Positions 23,004 through 37,004 of a DNA stretch of 64,000 nt are shown in pieces (positions within the stretch are counted from its first letter, which is position 1; each line of letters begins with the position of its first letter). Source of the stretch: Kondoa malvinella (Eukaryota; Basidiomycota; Agaricostilbomycetes; Agaricostilbales; Kondoaceae); NCBI GenBank assembly GCA_039545315.1, contig BCIM01000002.1:2766331-2830330 (forward strand). The letters run 5' to 3'. The notes beneath the pieces were generated by a model. It saw nothing but the letters and a program-made list of their open reading frames with translations, searched no databases and was not told where the DNA came from. The translations under genes were made by a program, and so were the position numbers.

Positions 23004-24207
23004 TCAAACCGGCCGAAGCTTCAAGACCAACTCATCGTCCAGCGCGCCACCTTTGATCGCCTGCAGCAGTTCCGTCACGTCCCAATTCGCAGAGCTATAC
23101 CTCCCCGATAACTTATCCGCTTCTTTGGTAGCACACAACCAAACCAAGAATCCGCCCGCCAAAGCTGGAGAGTCTGTAAGATGATGTTGTAGATGCTCAG
23201 GCATGCCACCGGCAGAGAGGGAGGTCATAACGCCGCCAGGATGGTAGGCATGCGCGATCACGTTCTTGTCTTTATAGCCTGCGTCGACGAATTCGATAAA
23301 GCGGTTCACGGCTGATTTGGTTGCTTGGTACGAGTTTAAACCGCACGTCGGTGTGATGGCGCCGATGGAAGAGGTAGCGATGATGTAGAGCTTCTTGCCG
23401 CTGCTGTTGCCATTCTTTCGTCTGAGCAAGATTTGGGTTGGCAGATAGACGCCTTTCTGCTTCCTTTGTGAGCAGACTGACATCAACACAAGAGCCCGAT
23501 AACTTACTACGTTGACTTCGAAGCTTTTCCACCATGTCTCTCTGCTTGCTGATCAGCACGACAGAGAGATGCATGTCGTCGAGTAGACTCACGAGTCGCT
23601 CTCATGTATTGTAACAGCTTTCTCGCATGCTCCTGCATTGCACACCAGCACTGCATACCTTCATCAGATGGTCATTAGGGACTTTCATCACGAAACTCAC
23701 CATCGATATCAATACCCTCCTTCTCCAAATGATCAAACAGCCCAGTGACAGACTCCGAGCTGGTCACATCGGTGACATGCTGAATGACCTGTGGCGGCGG
23801 ATCCAGTTTTAGAGCTGTGACATCGGAGTGTACTTTATCAAGTTCTGATTCAGTTCGTGCTGTCAGAGTGATGCTTGCTGCTCCTGCTCTGTACCTTACA
23901 ATCAGGCACGATACGTAGAAGTTACAAGACTGCTCGCTTACCTTGCGAAAGCCAAAGTGATTTCTTCTCCAATTCCTCGACCAGCTCCACTTAGTGATCA
24001 TCAGCTAGGAGCAGAGCACAATTGACAAGAAGCTCACGTAATGAGTACATTGAGACCTTTTGCACTTGCTTTCAGAGCCTTCGTCACATCGATCGCGTCG
24101 TAAACACTTTATGCGCAAGCGAGATCAACTAGGCTCGGATGTGAATGTAGAAGAACTTACTCGTGTCGCAATGTCTTGATATATTGCTTCTCAAAATTAC
24201 AGCTCAT
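23004..24207 (-). CDS. Short-chain dehydrogenase/reductase
   Basis: NAD(P)-dependent oxidoreductase of the classical SDR family. The start is MSCNFEKQYIKTLRH at 24207. The Rossmann motif TGAGRGIG is formed across an intron (VLIT|GAGRGIG). The NNAG equivalent reads VLVCNAGA. The catalytic Ser, Tyr and Lys lie in ATSSIGAITPT...NSYQATKSA (S-x12-Y-x3-K), followed by HAYHPGGVMTSL, where PG is conserved. Five or six short introns. The product is about 300 residues, normal for the class, ending ELVLKLRPV before the stop at 23004. Similar fungal genes are annotated as generic or peroxisomal SDRs; substrate unknown. No membrane segment or targeting tripeptide is evident. Confidence 0.82.
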
Positions 24208-24313
24208 TCTGTTGAAGAGTGAGTGTTGAAGTGGTTGTGCGAGGCAAGGCAAGAATGCGGGGTCAACAAATGACCTGACGCTGTCGCAAGCTGTCGGCAT
24301 TCAATGCAGACCA

Positions 24314-24490
24314 TCAGGCAGACGAGAACTTACAAGGGCTACCAGGATGACCTGATCCATAATTCTGAGCAAGCTCCGCAGTAACATCGGCGTCGAACAT
24401 GCAATGAATCTCAATTCCGCGATGGGGCTTGCTTGTCTCGCCAGCAGCAGTTCTTGGACTGTCGCCTTGCATTTTGTTCATAAAAGCCAT
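24314..24490 (-). CDS. Small ORF upstream of the SDR gene
   Basis: A 58-codon frame from ATG 24490 (MAFMNKMQGDSPRTAAGETS) to TGA 24314-24316. It ends just after a perfect donor (ccttgtaagttc), so it may be a first exon rather than a complete gene; however, no in-frame join to the SDR start at 24207 was found. No known domain. Confidence 0.25.
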   Translation of the reverse strand: MAFMNKMQGDSPRTAAGETSKPHRGIEIHCMFDADVTAELAQNYGSGHPGSPCKFSSA

Positions 24491-25059
24491 TCTCTTCTTC
24501 AGTCGACCATGCGGCAGTCACTCAAAGCAAGAGAACCCTTTCGAGTCGTATAGATACCCCCAGGCTTTGCTGCTGTATACCAGACTTGATTGATACCCTT
24601 GCTTGCGAGACTAGAGAGACTGTGCATTTCGGACCAAAGGTGGAAGTTTGGGCTCAAGAATGGCAAAATGGTTAAGACTGGCTGGAGCAAAGACCACTCG
24701 GTATTACGGATCTCCCCAAGATGGCCTACAATGGTCGAATCACAGTACTGTCCTGTCAAACTGTCGCTTCCGCACAACTTGCTACGTTGTCAATTTGCGT
24801 TGGCGAATGCCATGAAAGGTGTCTACCGGGCGAAATGCATATGCTTCCGCTCGCTCGATATATCCATGTCTTCTGCTGCAGGCCCTCGGACTGTTCCTTG
24901 TCGCGGCTAGCCCGAAACGGGAAGTAGCGTCATCTCCGCTGGTTGCCGTGAAACGACGAGCTAGTCGAATCTGACACAGCCCTCAGGAGGATACAACACT
25001 GCTTATTCTTACTTTCTCCTTTATCCGTACACTTCCACCTCGTATAATTTCGCTCATCA
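24491..25059. other. Divergent intergenic region
   Basis: Upstream of the plus-strand secreted protein gene. Open frames on both strands lack composition or splice support. A pyrimidine-rich stretch precedes the ATG at 25060. Confidence 0.35.
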
Positions 25060-25800
25060 ATGCTCGCGTTCGCAACTGTCGCAACTCTCGCTCCGGTCTT
25101 GGCACTGGCTATACCTCTCTCGCAGCTGAATGATACGACCAGCTACAACACAACTAAAATAGATGATGCGTCAGGTCAAGTGTCTTATTATCCTTTTCGT
25201 GAGCCTAAATCCGCCTATGACTTGGTACTCTCGTTGATCTGATGAACAGCCGAAATGGATCCATATGCATGGACGCAAGTCAATGGTCTAGCCCAGCTAT
25301 ATAACACAACGATCAGCTATACCAATTTATGTAATGCCACTTATGGTGTGCAAATACCGAACGACGCTACTACCGTGGACATCTTCGTGAACCAGCGATA
25401 TGACAGAGGTAGGTCTTCCCTTCTTGTTACAAACGTCGCTCATCGCAGTATAGGGCTGTTCAATGTCTCTTACAACGGGCCAGGCAATTCTTCCGCGGCC
25501 GTCATTGATCTTGGTCAGGGCGATGCCTTCAACGCGACCTGTTTGGACAACTCCTGCCCATTTGTTTCAGTCTTTTCCAGCAAGATACCAGACCCGACGA
25601 ATCCAATGTTCCGCAGCTTGACTGTGTAGGTCGCTACGCTACTCTTTATACATTAGTTGAGCTGATCTGTTGGATGTAGCTTCAATACAGAAGACTCGCG
25701 AGCATCCGGACAGACAGATTGCCCCACGCTCGCGCTGGACTACATTTTGTTCACCTTCAACACGACGGCATTGGCAGAGGCAGGAGCGGTGCTAGCTTAA
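25060..25800 (+). CDS. Secreted, heavily N-glycosylated protein of unknown function
   Basis: A signal peptide (MLAFATVATLAPVLALAIP) is followed by a chain rich in N-x-S/T sequons (NDTT, NTTK, NTTI, NATY, NVSY, NSSA, NATC, NTTA), so a glycoprotein is likely. Three introns are supported: one after SYYPF, one after YDR (using the second of two nearby AGs, which avoids a TAG), and one after SLTV. The mature domain contains four or five Cys (NLCNATYG, ATCLDNSCPF, TDCPTL), consistent with disulfide bonds, and appears rich in beta strands. It ends AEAGAVLA at TAA 25798-25800. No family recognised and no hydrophobic C-terminal anchor. The gene is convergent with CysRS. Confidence 0.7.
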
Positions 25801-25935
25801 GGAGAAGTTATTCTACACGGACATCATCGGCACTTCTTGTACCTAGCGCTCATGAATATAAGCATTCGCATGTGTCGAAGTGCCACGTCGTTTGAGCAGT
25901 CATTGAGATCAGGCGCTCAGCGCTCTAACATTCGT

Positions 25936-28624
<2,689 letters not shown>

Positions 28625-28979
28625 TCGAACATAGCCTTTTGGTCACGAGCAGCCATGAAGCAGTGTAGATGCACCAAGCTTATATTGCTTTGGAACGGAC
28701 TCTTCCTCTCCTTCCCTCCGTAGTCCCTTTCGTGCCTTTGTGAACTTCCACCTCTCATTCCTGCGCATCCACTAGAACGTCCAAAGTGTCCATCTCTTGC
28801 TGAGCAGTGATTTGCTCCTTTACGCGTCTGTATTGCCCTGGCTAAGACGTATAATCTCCGTCAGTTGGCTCCCCACTCGAACTAAGCTTCTCGGATACCA
28901 AGTCTTCACGTTCACCTCTGCATTAGTATCCCCACTTTCCCCAATACTCTCTCTCTTCTCCGTACTACTCCCCGTCACA

Positions 28980-30126
28980 ATGAAGGCTATCGCAGTCAGC
29001 TCATTCCCACCCCTGATTCGCGCAGCAGCTGAAGCTGATCGATTCACAGATCGCAATCATCCTCGCTCCTCTTCTAGCACTCGCTTCGCCAATCGAGATA
29101 CTGCACGATCTAGCAGAACGTCAATCCTCTTGCGCTCCTCTTGAGCTATACCACTGGGTCTGCCCTGCTTCAATACAACGGACCGAAAGCTGATCTGGAA
29201 ATCCAGGCGGGAACGACTGAATCTGGTCGTGGGATCGTTGGAGATGCACTAGCTAGGGATGTACCTGCTGCCATTCCGTGAGCCTGTCTCAACCGATCTT
29301 GAGTTAAGCTGATTAATGCGATTGCGATAGAGGATCGACAGTCACTGGCGTCCAGTACAATACCGCGTAAGTCTGTCTTCCTCTTCATCAAGCTGCTCGC
29401 TTACGCTTATTGCAGCGCTGAATACGTCTTCACTGTTCAAGCGGCTGGTAGAGCTGGTGCTCAACTTATCGTTCGTCTTTCCCATCTCTCATACGGGACG
29501 AGGCTCATTGGTCAATAGACGGCACGAGCTGCTGCTTGCCCATCGACTTCATTCGTGCTATCAGGTATGATCCGATCTGGTTCGCGTGCTACTCGCTAAT
29601 TCGGGACTTCAGGCTATTCCAAGGGTCAGCTTCATCCTTCTTTGGCGAACCTATAGAAGCTGACAAGACCGCAGGTGCATTGGTAGTGGATGCTATCAAC
29701 CTTTCCTCCGATGTTCAAGCTAGAGTAAAGGCCATTACTGTTTTCGGAGTAAGTTCAGCATGTCGGCAGTCGGAAGCAGCTGATTAGTATGAGCAGGACC
29801 CAGCTACTCAACGAGGTGGTCAGACCTACCCTATCAATAACAAGGGGTGCATCTTTGCGTAAGCTGATCCGCAGACCCGACTGAACGCAAGCTGATAACT
29901 CGTACAGCTACTGCAACAAAGGCGACATCTTCTGCTCATGTACGTCTGTCCTCTCACGACATTGTCCTCGAGCTCATAGACCACCTTAGCTATTCCCGTT
30001 TCGCTCAGTAAGGCTTCTTTCTGCTGACAGACGAAAAGGCTGATCTATCTCGTAGTTCCTCATTTGGCATATGCTAGTGATGGTAGCACGCAGCGTGCCG
30101 CTCTGGGTATCAAGAGCTGTGCTTAG
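28980..30126 (+). CDS. Cutinase-like secreted serine hydrolase (copy 2)
   Basis: Many short exons. The first two join as MKAIA|IAIILAPLLALASP, a clean signal peptide. The cutinase signature follows: CAPLELYHWAGTTESGRGIVG (oxyanion-hole region, usually R-G-T-x-E), CPSTSFVLSGYSKGALVVDA (nucleophile Ser), ITVFGDPATQRGG, CIFAYCNKGDIFCS (catalytic Asp between Cys), and IPHLAYASDGSTQRAALGI with the catalytic His. The elbow residue after Ser is Lys rather than the usual Gln. Ten or so introns of 40-60 nt are required, including ones inside the elbow. It ends KSCA at TAG 30124-30126. Predicted to cleave cutin or similar esters outside the cell. It is related to but clearly diverged from the copy at 5369; the gene is convergent with MED20. 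Confidence 0.8.
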
Positions 30127-30543
30127 CTTGCGTCATTTCTGTTCTTAGTATAGTCTCGTTCCGGTGTCCTCCAATTCCTTTCTCGTTGAATGTACAATTG
30201 CCTGGCAAATGCTCGTCTAGCCCTAGTTCAAATCCTTTCCGCTATTGCAACGGTCTACTTTTACCGCTAGCCTGATTCTGCCCACAAGGTTGCCTGCATG
30301 TCTTAGCTGCGCCTGATTAGTTGCTCATTGACAACAAGGCGAGCAGAACACTCACAATATCCGGACTTCAAGGCTTTGAGCTTTGCGAGAATGGCTGATG
30401 TGCCTGGCTGTGTTGAAGTATGCTAAGCTAAATGCGTTCACAGGCATCTGGATCATCAGATCTTGTACATACCTCAACCAGGATAAGTCCACCATTATCA
30501 CAACCACATTCCCTTCTCTGGAGTGACCTTCATTCGTGATCCA
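30127..30543. other. Convergent 3' intergenic region
   Basis: This lies between the ends of cutinase copy 2 and MED20. No gene seen; it must hold both 3' processing sites. Confidence 0.4.
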
Positions 30544-31482
30544 TCACAATATCTCCAACTTTCTAAAGAATGTAACATAGGCAGCGATCTTATGCGCGGC
30601 ATTCCATCCTTCTGTCGGTTTGGCCAGACCGAGATCCTCAAACAAAGTCGACGTCTCTTCCCATACTTTGAGCTCCTTTTCCAGACAGGGGCCAAGGATG
30701 GTTTGAAGCACTTCAAGTAACATAGGAGAATTGGCAGGCATGGCAGGTAATGGCCGAAATTCGATCTGAAACAAAGAGGTGCATGAGTCTTCTCGTTGCG
30801 GTATACCATTTCATCTCCGCTTTCGTGGCATGGAGATGATCGCGAGATGGGAGAAGCACTGACCTCGAACAAGATGCCGAGTGGAACGTTGCCGGCGCTG
30901 TCTCTGCGTTGAAGCACAGGCGCCGCTCGGATGGTAAAGTCACGCAACGTGTAACAATACCCGTCGAGCGAAATCATAGTTGGCCGAGCTATCATCCATG
31001 TGAGCTCCCGGGACGAATCAGAGCAAGGAGAGACTGACCGCTCCAACCTGGTGCATTCACTTGCGCACCAGCTGGATTCAACAATTTGCTCTTCATCAAT
31101 TGATCAAGGCTTTCGTCCCATTCAGTGACTGTATACCGGTGATGAGGTGCGTCCGGAGCTGCAGCTGAACGCAAAGGTGCATTGGGATCTTCGATGAATG
31201 TACCAACTCGTCCTTCATTCGGCGTCATTCTCAGATGATACATGATACGAGGACGGCCTGGGTTGCTCTGGCCTGGAAGATAGCGAAAGGTACGCAGAGA
31301 AGAAGATATTTTGGAGCTGACAGTCGCGCCATGAAAACTAGTGATATCGCGTATTGAGCAGCTTGAACTTCTAGCTGGGTCTTCTAGACTCACTTGAGCA
31401 GATTCTCTCTTAGCGTGCCAGGCGTCGTTCTATCGCCCGCGTCATTGCTGGCGTTTTTCGGTGACCAGAACGCCAACAGCAT
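30544..31482 (-). CDS. MED20: Mediator subunit 20 (Med20/Srb2)
   Basis: The N-terminal exon reads MLLAFWSPKNASNDAGDRTT then PGTLRENLL; yeast Srb2 has a comparable TPATL segment. The central signature WSARPTMISLDGYCYTLRDF, formed by a 50-nt intron (gtcagt...gatgatag), leads into TIRAAPVLQRRDSAGNVPLGILFE and EFRPLPAMPANSPMLLEVLQ. This is the pattern of Med20, which is related to the TBP fold and forms part of the Mediator head with Med18 and Med8. The C-terminus ends FFRKLEIL at TGA 30544-30546. About 230 residues, normal for fungal Med20. Assignment rests on motif similarity by eye. The start is 764 bp from the divergent gene at 32246. Confidence 0.7.
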
Positions 31483-32245
31483 GGCCTGGCTGTCTCAAGT
31501 GAAGCCCAAGGACCAAGGACTTCTATAGTTAATTAATAGGCGCTACTTCTTCGCTGTCCTTTTGTGAGGCTTTCGATGAATTATGTTCTTCTGCAACCGC
31601 CGACAGCCGTACAAAAGTCACGTCACGGCGCTCTCCTCTGCCTTGTTTCACCCACGCAGAGAGGCGCAATTCCAGGTCTATGTAGTATGCGGTAGTCCGT
31701 CGCGCGTAATACGAGATTTGGACTTAACGCACCGTATGGCAAATCTCGCTTCGTACAAGCTGTTTGCAGCGTGACTTTACGCCTCTCATAGAGCGGTGAC
31801 TGTTTCATTAAGGGATTTCCTGACTATGCCGTCACTTTGCCATGTCTTCTGATGCGACGTCTGGTTCAAGCACAGACCTCTGCGCTTCTGGTCTTTCCTT
31901 TACACCATGTGTTCTTAATTCTTCTGTCCTTTTAACGCCAGAGAGTCTCCTCTATTCTTTGGCGGCGTTGCCACGCTCAGGCCGTGTTCATGGCGCACAA
32001 TGATCCGAATTTTAATGCCATCAGACCCTTGACAGCTCACTTCCTTTCTTGGTCCTGTTCCTTCATCTGCTATCATTGCTCAATTTGACATTGCCGGCAA
32101 AAACAAGGACGAGCAAAACAAGTTTTACGCGTGTGACCTGTGCGTCCTTGATCAGCTGATCATTAACCGGGTAGATGCTAAAGCTGACTTCTTTGCTGTC
32201 CAATAGAGCTCCGCTTCTCTTCTTTCCTACCTTCCACTTCGTCAA
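31483..32245. promoter_or_regulatory. Divergent intergenic region MED20 / disordered-protein gene
   Basis: 763 bp without a supported gene. It is rich in pyrimidine tracts near 32180-32240, just before the plus-strand ATG. Promoters for both genes are expected here. Confidence 0.35.
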
Positions 32246-33667
32246 ATGGCAGCCAACCCAACATACTACCCTCAAGCAGGTCCAGCTCTACAAGGCGACT
32301 GGACAGATGATCAGCTCAACGAACTCATGTCTTCTCTCAGCGATAACGAAGTTCTTTTCACTAGCGACTCTGCCTCTTCTCCTGTCCCTATTCCTTCAGC
32401 GAACGAAGAAGTCAGCTACGCGCTCGCGCCAGCAGACGCGCCGCCTCCCGTCTATTTAGATAACGGATGGGCACCTCGGTAAGCATATTTTTTGGCGTTC
32501 AATTAATATGTACGTACTAACTCTTGTTTTCATTCTTAGGCGACGCGGCGCATTCAGTGGTCCAGACGATCAATTGCTGTCAACCTCCGCACCAACTCCA
32601 ACTCTATCGCCATCAAACTCTTCTACCTGCTCTTCTGCTTTTTCATCGATGCACTCTGCCCCCGACAATTGTTCAAACCAGACACAAATGGGCTACGCTA
32701 TATCACCTCCCTACCCTCTTTCGACTCGCATGTGCGAATCGCCTCATAGCAACTACGGTTCTTTCCCTCAGTCAGCCGAAATGCACTCCAACTCGATGCC
32801 ACAATACTCGAATGCTCAATACCAGTATTACGCTCCTCAGCCTGTCCCTATCTCTCTGGCTCCCGCATCAATGCCCTACCCTCACTCGGCAGACCAGAAT
32901 GTTCCTTCTTCCTGGGGCCGGACACCTAGAATGCGTAGTTCTTCTCGCGCTTCTCCGTACGTTGGCTCTCAATCTCCTCGCAAAGCCAGTCATCTGGATC
33001 TACCGCCCGTTCCGCATTATGGCAACTATGATCCAGCTGCAGCTCGAGGTCGCGCCAACACGATCAACACTTTCGATCCTCAGCCAAATTCAATGTCGGC
33101 TCCTGCGCACATCGGCGGCTACTCTCGACCGGAAGTCAAGCGTTCAAAGTCGACTGGCGCGCCACCAAGGTATCCTTCTTCGGTAAAGGCGAAACGGGCT
33201 CAGGCAGCTCAGCAAAAGAAGGCGTAAGCTGATCTCTCACCTTTCTCGGTGATCGTCTAACGCGCTCTGCTAGTTCCCTCAAAGCTACTATGGCAGTCGC
33301 CAAGCTTCCTTCCTCGGGCTCGTCCGGTCAAATATCTCCGCTTCCACGGACCCCTTCTCCAACTTCCGCTACAACCCCAATCTCGGCATCAGCTGCATCA
33401 TCCTCAGAGGCAGAAGCTGAACAAATGGCCATCACTCCAGCGACGCCCATCACCCCTGCTACCCCTGCTGAAGTCTCAAAGGCCGAGGCGATTGCAGCAC
33501 TGAACACGCTCGAGGCGTTCCTCTCCAAAACGGTACTCGACGACCGAACAGCAGACGTCAAGAGCTCGCCTTCGTCTACTACAAAGTCTACAGCTGAAGG
33601 AGAATTCCACCCATCGCATCGCGACCTCATCAGGGATCTTCAAACACGGCTCATGGCGCGCGCCTGA
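32246..33667 (+). CDS. Low-complexity, largely disordered protein
   Basis: Three exons: MAANPTYYPQAGPALQGDWT...LDNGWAPR, then a long Ser/Pro/Tyr/Asn-rich exon (RRGAFSGPDDQLLSTSAPTP...), then SLKATMAVAKLPSSGSSGQI to the stop. Introns are standard (gtaagc...ttcttag, gtaagc...tgctag). The middle has Tyr/Gln/Pro-rich stretches (YSNAQYQYYAPQPVPIS), many SP/TP sites, and a basic cluster (RPEVKRSKSTGAPP, VKAKRAQAAQQKKA) that could act as a nuclear signal. The last 60 residues form a likely helix (AEAIAALNTLEAFLSK...LIRDLQTRLMARA). No known domain. Regulatory or condensate-type proteins often look like this, but no function can be assigned. Confidence 0.7.
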
Positions 33668-34188
33668 TCTTCTTCCTCATCTCATCGATCTCACCTGCCA
33701 GCTCGCCTATTTGTACATTACCTGTCCAGCATATCATCTCTCTCCTTTAACCTTGTCTGGCAACTCCCGCTAACCCACTCCTTCACCCTCCTCTACCGAT
33801 GTACAGCTCTTGGTCTTCTGTCGACTATCCTCTGTCTCCCACGTCCATAGTCTGCAACACCAGCTCAAATAGTATATCAAGTATAAACAAAGCTGTACAC
33901 AACACCCTCTTTTGGCAACGAAAGAAGATGTCAGAACGCTTGGATTCTACCTGTTGTACCGCCCGATGTTGTTGTCTTCTCTCCAGCTACTGTTGTGAAG
34001 CGTAGTACTTTTGTGGTTTGTACCGGCTCTTTGTATTGGGTCAACGTAAAGTCAAGTGTACAATAGCTATTCCTTGATGGAAATGGAGTTTTAATTTTGC
34101 TGGTCAAACATCGTTGCGTTTACGAACATCAAAAGAATGGATTGCATAAAGCTCTATATATGATTAAAAAAGGTTGGTTTGTGGCCGA
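33668..34188. other. Convergent 3' intergenic region
   Basis: Pyrimidine-rich at 33668-33800; no supported gene. It holds the 3' ends of the flanking convergent genes. Confidence 0.4.
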
Positions 34189-35705
34189 TCAGTTGGCCTT
34201 TGCATCAGTGTCATCGGAGAACTCGATTTTCTCATCGCGCTTGACATCTTGTCCTTTGCCAGCCAAGAATGTTGCCGCGGTATCCTTGTGCAAACTGTAA
34301 CGAGGAGGCGCAGCTACATCGTTCGAAGCGGAAAAGTTGCTGCCGTCTTTTCTGTCGTCAGTCGTACCGATGGTAAATTGTGGAGCGGCGGGAGACGGAG
34401 CAGTCAGGACAGCTGGAAGAGGAGCAGGCACAGCGGTCGGTTGTTCTGTGACGACGCTTTCGTTTGCATCAGACGGCAGCGTTCCCTCTTCAGTGTAGTG
34501 ATCGTTCAAAAGCTGGCGATAGATGCTGTACTGACAGCAGACAGCAAACATTTGCAGAAGCTGAATACATCACGAGTAAGCTTAGGCTTGTCAAAGCTTC
34601 TCAACACGTACAGTAGCGAAAGAAATCAAGATGCTGGCGCCGCCTTGGGTCACAAGGATAGTATAGCCATCCAATCTCATGTCGCTGACTGCCATCCAAA
34701 GAATGCCAGAAAACTAACAGAAGATTAGAACAATCGTCGAAGTCCGCTCTGTACAAACATACGGTCCAAGCAAGGCCAGTAGTAAAGAAGCAAAGCACCA
34801 TCAAACAGAGGCCAAAGCCAGGGTGAGTTAGCATCCTGTCTTGACTGGGTCTAACCAGGGCATATCGTCAGCTAGGAAAGCTACGATCCGGTAGAAGACA
34901 TACAGGACCTTCCAACAGGCGGGACGAGCATAGCTGAAGAAGGATAGACAAGAGAAGTAGAGCACATAGCCACTGTCAGGAAAATGTTAGTTGTTGATCA
35001 AATGCAATACCACGAGCTTACGTCAAGCCTGCAGCAACTAAAGGAGCCGCGAGCGAAGACATGAGCGAAAGTAGCTTGTAAGTAGAGCCTGCACTTACCA
35101 GCAACTGTCACCATCGTCGGTCCAAGACCCCTCATAGCTTCGGCAGCAGACTGGATAATGGGAACAGAGTCCTTAAAGGCTGTAGTGAAGTTGCTACAGT
35201 CAGGTCTCGAAAGAACAAACAAGCATCTTCCTTACTGAGCTCAGAGGTGCTAGGTCCATCGGGGTAAATAGTCGTCTTATTGTAAAGAACATTGTGAAAG
35301 TCCTTCTGCAGCTTTCCAGTGCATGCGTTGCTCTTTGGATCGCCATCTTCACTTTGGGCGCAAGCTGTCCAAACACCGACTCGAATGATAAAGTCTGGCT
35401 GAGAAGGCACGGCAGGTGCAGCTTGATAAGCGGCGTATCCGTTGAGATCAGCACCGATGGTGACAATTCCTGGACCAGTCCGTTCCATCGTATTGACTTC
35501 GACGGTAGCTATCGAGAAGATCAGATGATTGCTTCTGAACTCGCGAATTCAGTACGAAGTACGAACCGATGGTCAGCTTGGAGGTAGGAGCAGCGCAGGC
35601 GGCGACTAGCAGAGCAAATGAGGCAGTGAGTAGCGTAATCTATAGGTCAAGCCATGAGCAAAGGTCCTTTCGCTTTAATAGATGACTGACAGCAAAGAAG
35701 CGCAT
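34189..35705 (-). CDS. Multi-pass membrane protein with cleavable signal and long cytosolic tail
   Basis: The first two exons give MRFFA|ITLLTASFALLVAACAAP, a signal peptide or first membrane helix. An extracellular-type domain follows (TMERTGPGIVTIGADLNGYA...IIRVGVWTACAQSEDG...SNACTGKLQKDF), in which W and spaced Cys recall claudin/SUR7-like loops. Later exons carry hydrophobic segments (GYVLYFSCLSFFSYARP; FGLCLMVLCFFTTGLAWTVC), and a soluble tail of about 120 residues ends at 34189 (LLNDHYTEEGTLP...PPRYSLHKDTA...DDTDAKAN). Exon phases in the middle (about 34900-35220) were not fully resolved. A SUR7/PalI-like role at the plasma membrane is a guess; the reliable statement is secreted-pathway, multi-spanning, with an acidic tail. 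Confidence 0.5.
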
Positions 35706-36102
35706 GGTCGCCCATTTCGGGGTCGTACTACGCTTTCCGTCTTTCGGTTCGCGATGACCGACTGGAGCGGTAAGGCCAGCGCCAGCATTCGAAGATTGAA
35801 GTTGGCCAAACATGAATATGAGATGATAGGTGATAGTATTGAGGAGAAGAGAAGATTGATAGAGTATTAATAGATCGGGCCAGCCGACAGAGAATGCTTT
35901 TGACTGATGATGGGAAGAGAGAAGAGCGAACGATTGCGGCCAGGTTGAGGTTGAGGCGATGATTTGGCCGGTTGACCGGACAAAGGATGTCGAGCAATAG
36001 ACGAGCAGACTATTGGTTGTACAGCTACCAGCCATATTGATCTGACGATAGAGAGGCGGAACGAGGCTGATGAGCCGCGCCGTTGGTAGAGAAAAGACAT
36101 CT
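35706..36102. other. Intergenic, antisense open frames only
   Basis: The long minus-strand frame across this stretch overlaps the well-supported TRS23 exon in another frame and is not coding. It holds the promoter of the membrane-protein gene. Confidence 0.4.
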
Positions 36103-36731
36103 TCATGACCTGCAAATGTTGCGAATACGAGTGTTGAACTTCTCGCCTCGTATAGGCATCTCAGCGCTGTAGAATGGATCCTTGAGCTGGTCGCTATAAG
36201 CTTGATAGACTTGACTGAGAACAGCTTCGGTTGACGGATGCGAAGGGGAAGAGATGAGAACGAGTTTCGTGCCTGTGCCACATCAGACAAAGTAGTGGCA
36301 TAGCATATAGAGATGTGGCTTACCAGTAGGCGTTTGCTTGCAAGTCATCTTGAACGTTTCTGCTTCGATGACTTCCACTCCAGAACTTGGGCCAACGGGA
36401 TTCAGGCGCGCAGTGATGGCGTGAATGCCATGGAAGGTACCAGCGAGCACCAGATACTCGTTTGAAGTGAGTCCAGGCAAGCCGTCTGTACTTGCTCATC
36501 GTGCTCAGATCTGGATTCGCTCAGCAGCTGGACGAGGCGTACCTTCGTAATTCTGCTGATAGATCAGGCCGCCAGCCTTGTTACTGTTCAGCAGTATCTT
36601 GTAAGCGGGCTGCGTTTGCCATTTACGACGACGAGGCCTCACATTATCCAGATGCCAAAAACTTGAGAACTGCTTGCAACCGTTTAGCTTTGGATTCTCT
36701 TCGCAGTGAAACTACAAGCTTACGATGACAT
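36103..36731 (-). CDS. TRS23: TRAPP complex subunit 4 / Trs23 (sybindin family)
   Basis: Core subunit of the TRAPP tethering complexes, part of the Rab1/Ypt1 exchange core at ER-Golgi membranes. The family pattern is clear: NKAGGLIYQQNYE, then after an intron LTSNEYLVLAGTFHGIHAI, VEVIEAETFKMTCKQTPTG, and after a 50-nt intron TKLVLISSPSHPSTEAVLSQ, LKDPFYSAEMPIRGEKFN. The protein ends RIRNICRS at TGA 36103-36105. The N-terminus is the uncertain part. A phase-compatible model has an 8-nt first exon (MSS) joined across a ~140-nt intron to NKAGGL, slightly shorter than the usual M-x-I-x-S-x-Y-x-INKAGGL. About 140 residues in this model. Confidence 0.85.
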
Positions 36732-37004
36732 GCTGATGTATGCGCCTGTCTGCGTAGAGCTGAATGCTTGCTCGAAGGCAACCAACGCGTCACATCAGCT
36801 CGCTTGCGGAAGGCTCAGTGAGGTGATCCATAAGTTACGAGAGGAGCAAAAGATATATGTATAGTCTTTATGCATTAATGACCAGCTTAACAGCCCAATA
36901 ACGAATTGTCCTTCCCGCTTTCAAAAGTGTCCATGAGCGCTATGCCAACCCAAACCTCCCTCAGTCAATCCCTTCGAAACACGAATGATAGGCCAAAAGA
37001 GAGA

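Noticed and set aside
11102..25800. Reassigned TAG codon across the genome
   Set aside because: TAG ends several intact genes here (both cutinases, CHORD gene), so it is used as a normal stop.
35640..36290. 216-codon minus-strand open frame
   Set aside because: It overlaps the TRS23 exon in another frame and has no domain; a shadow frame.
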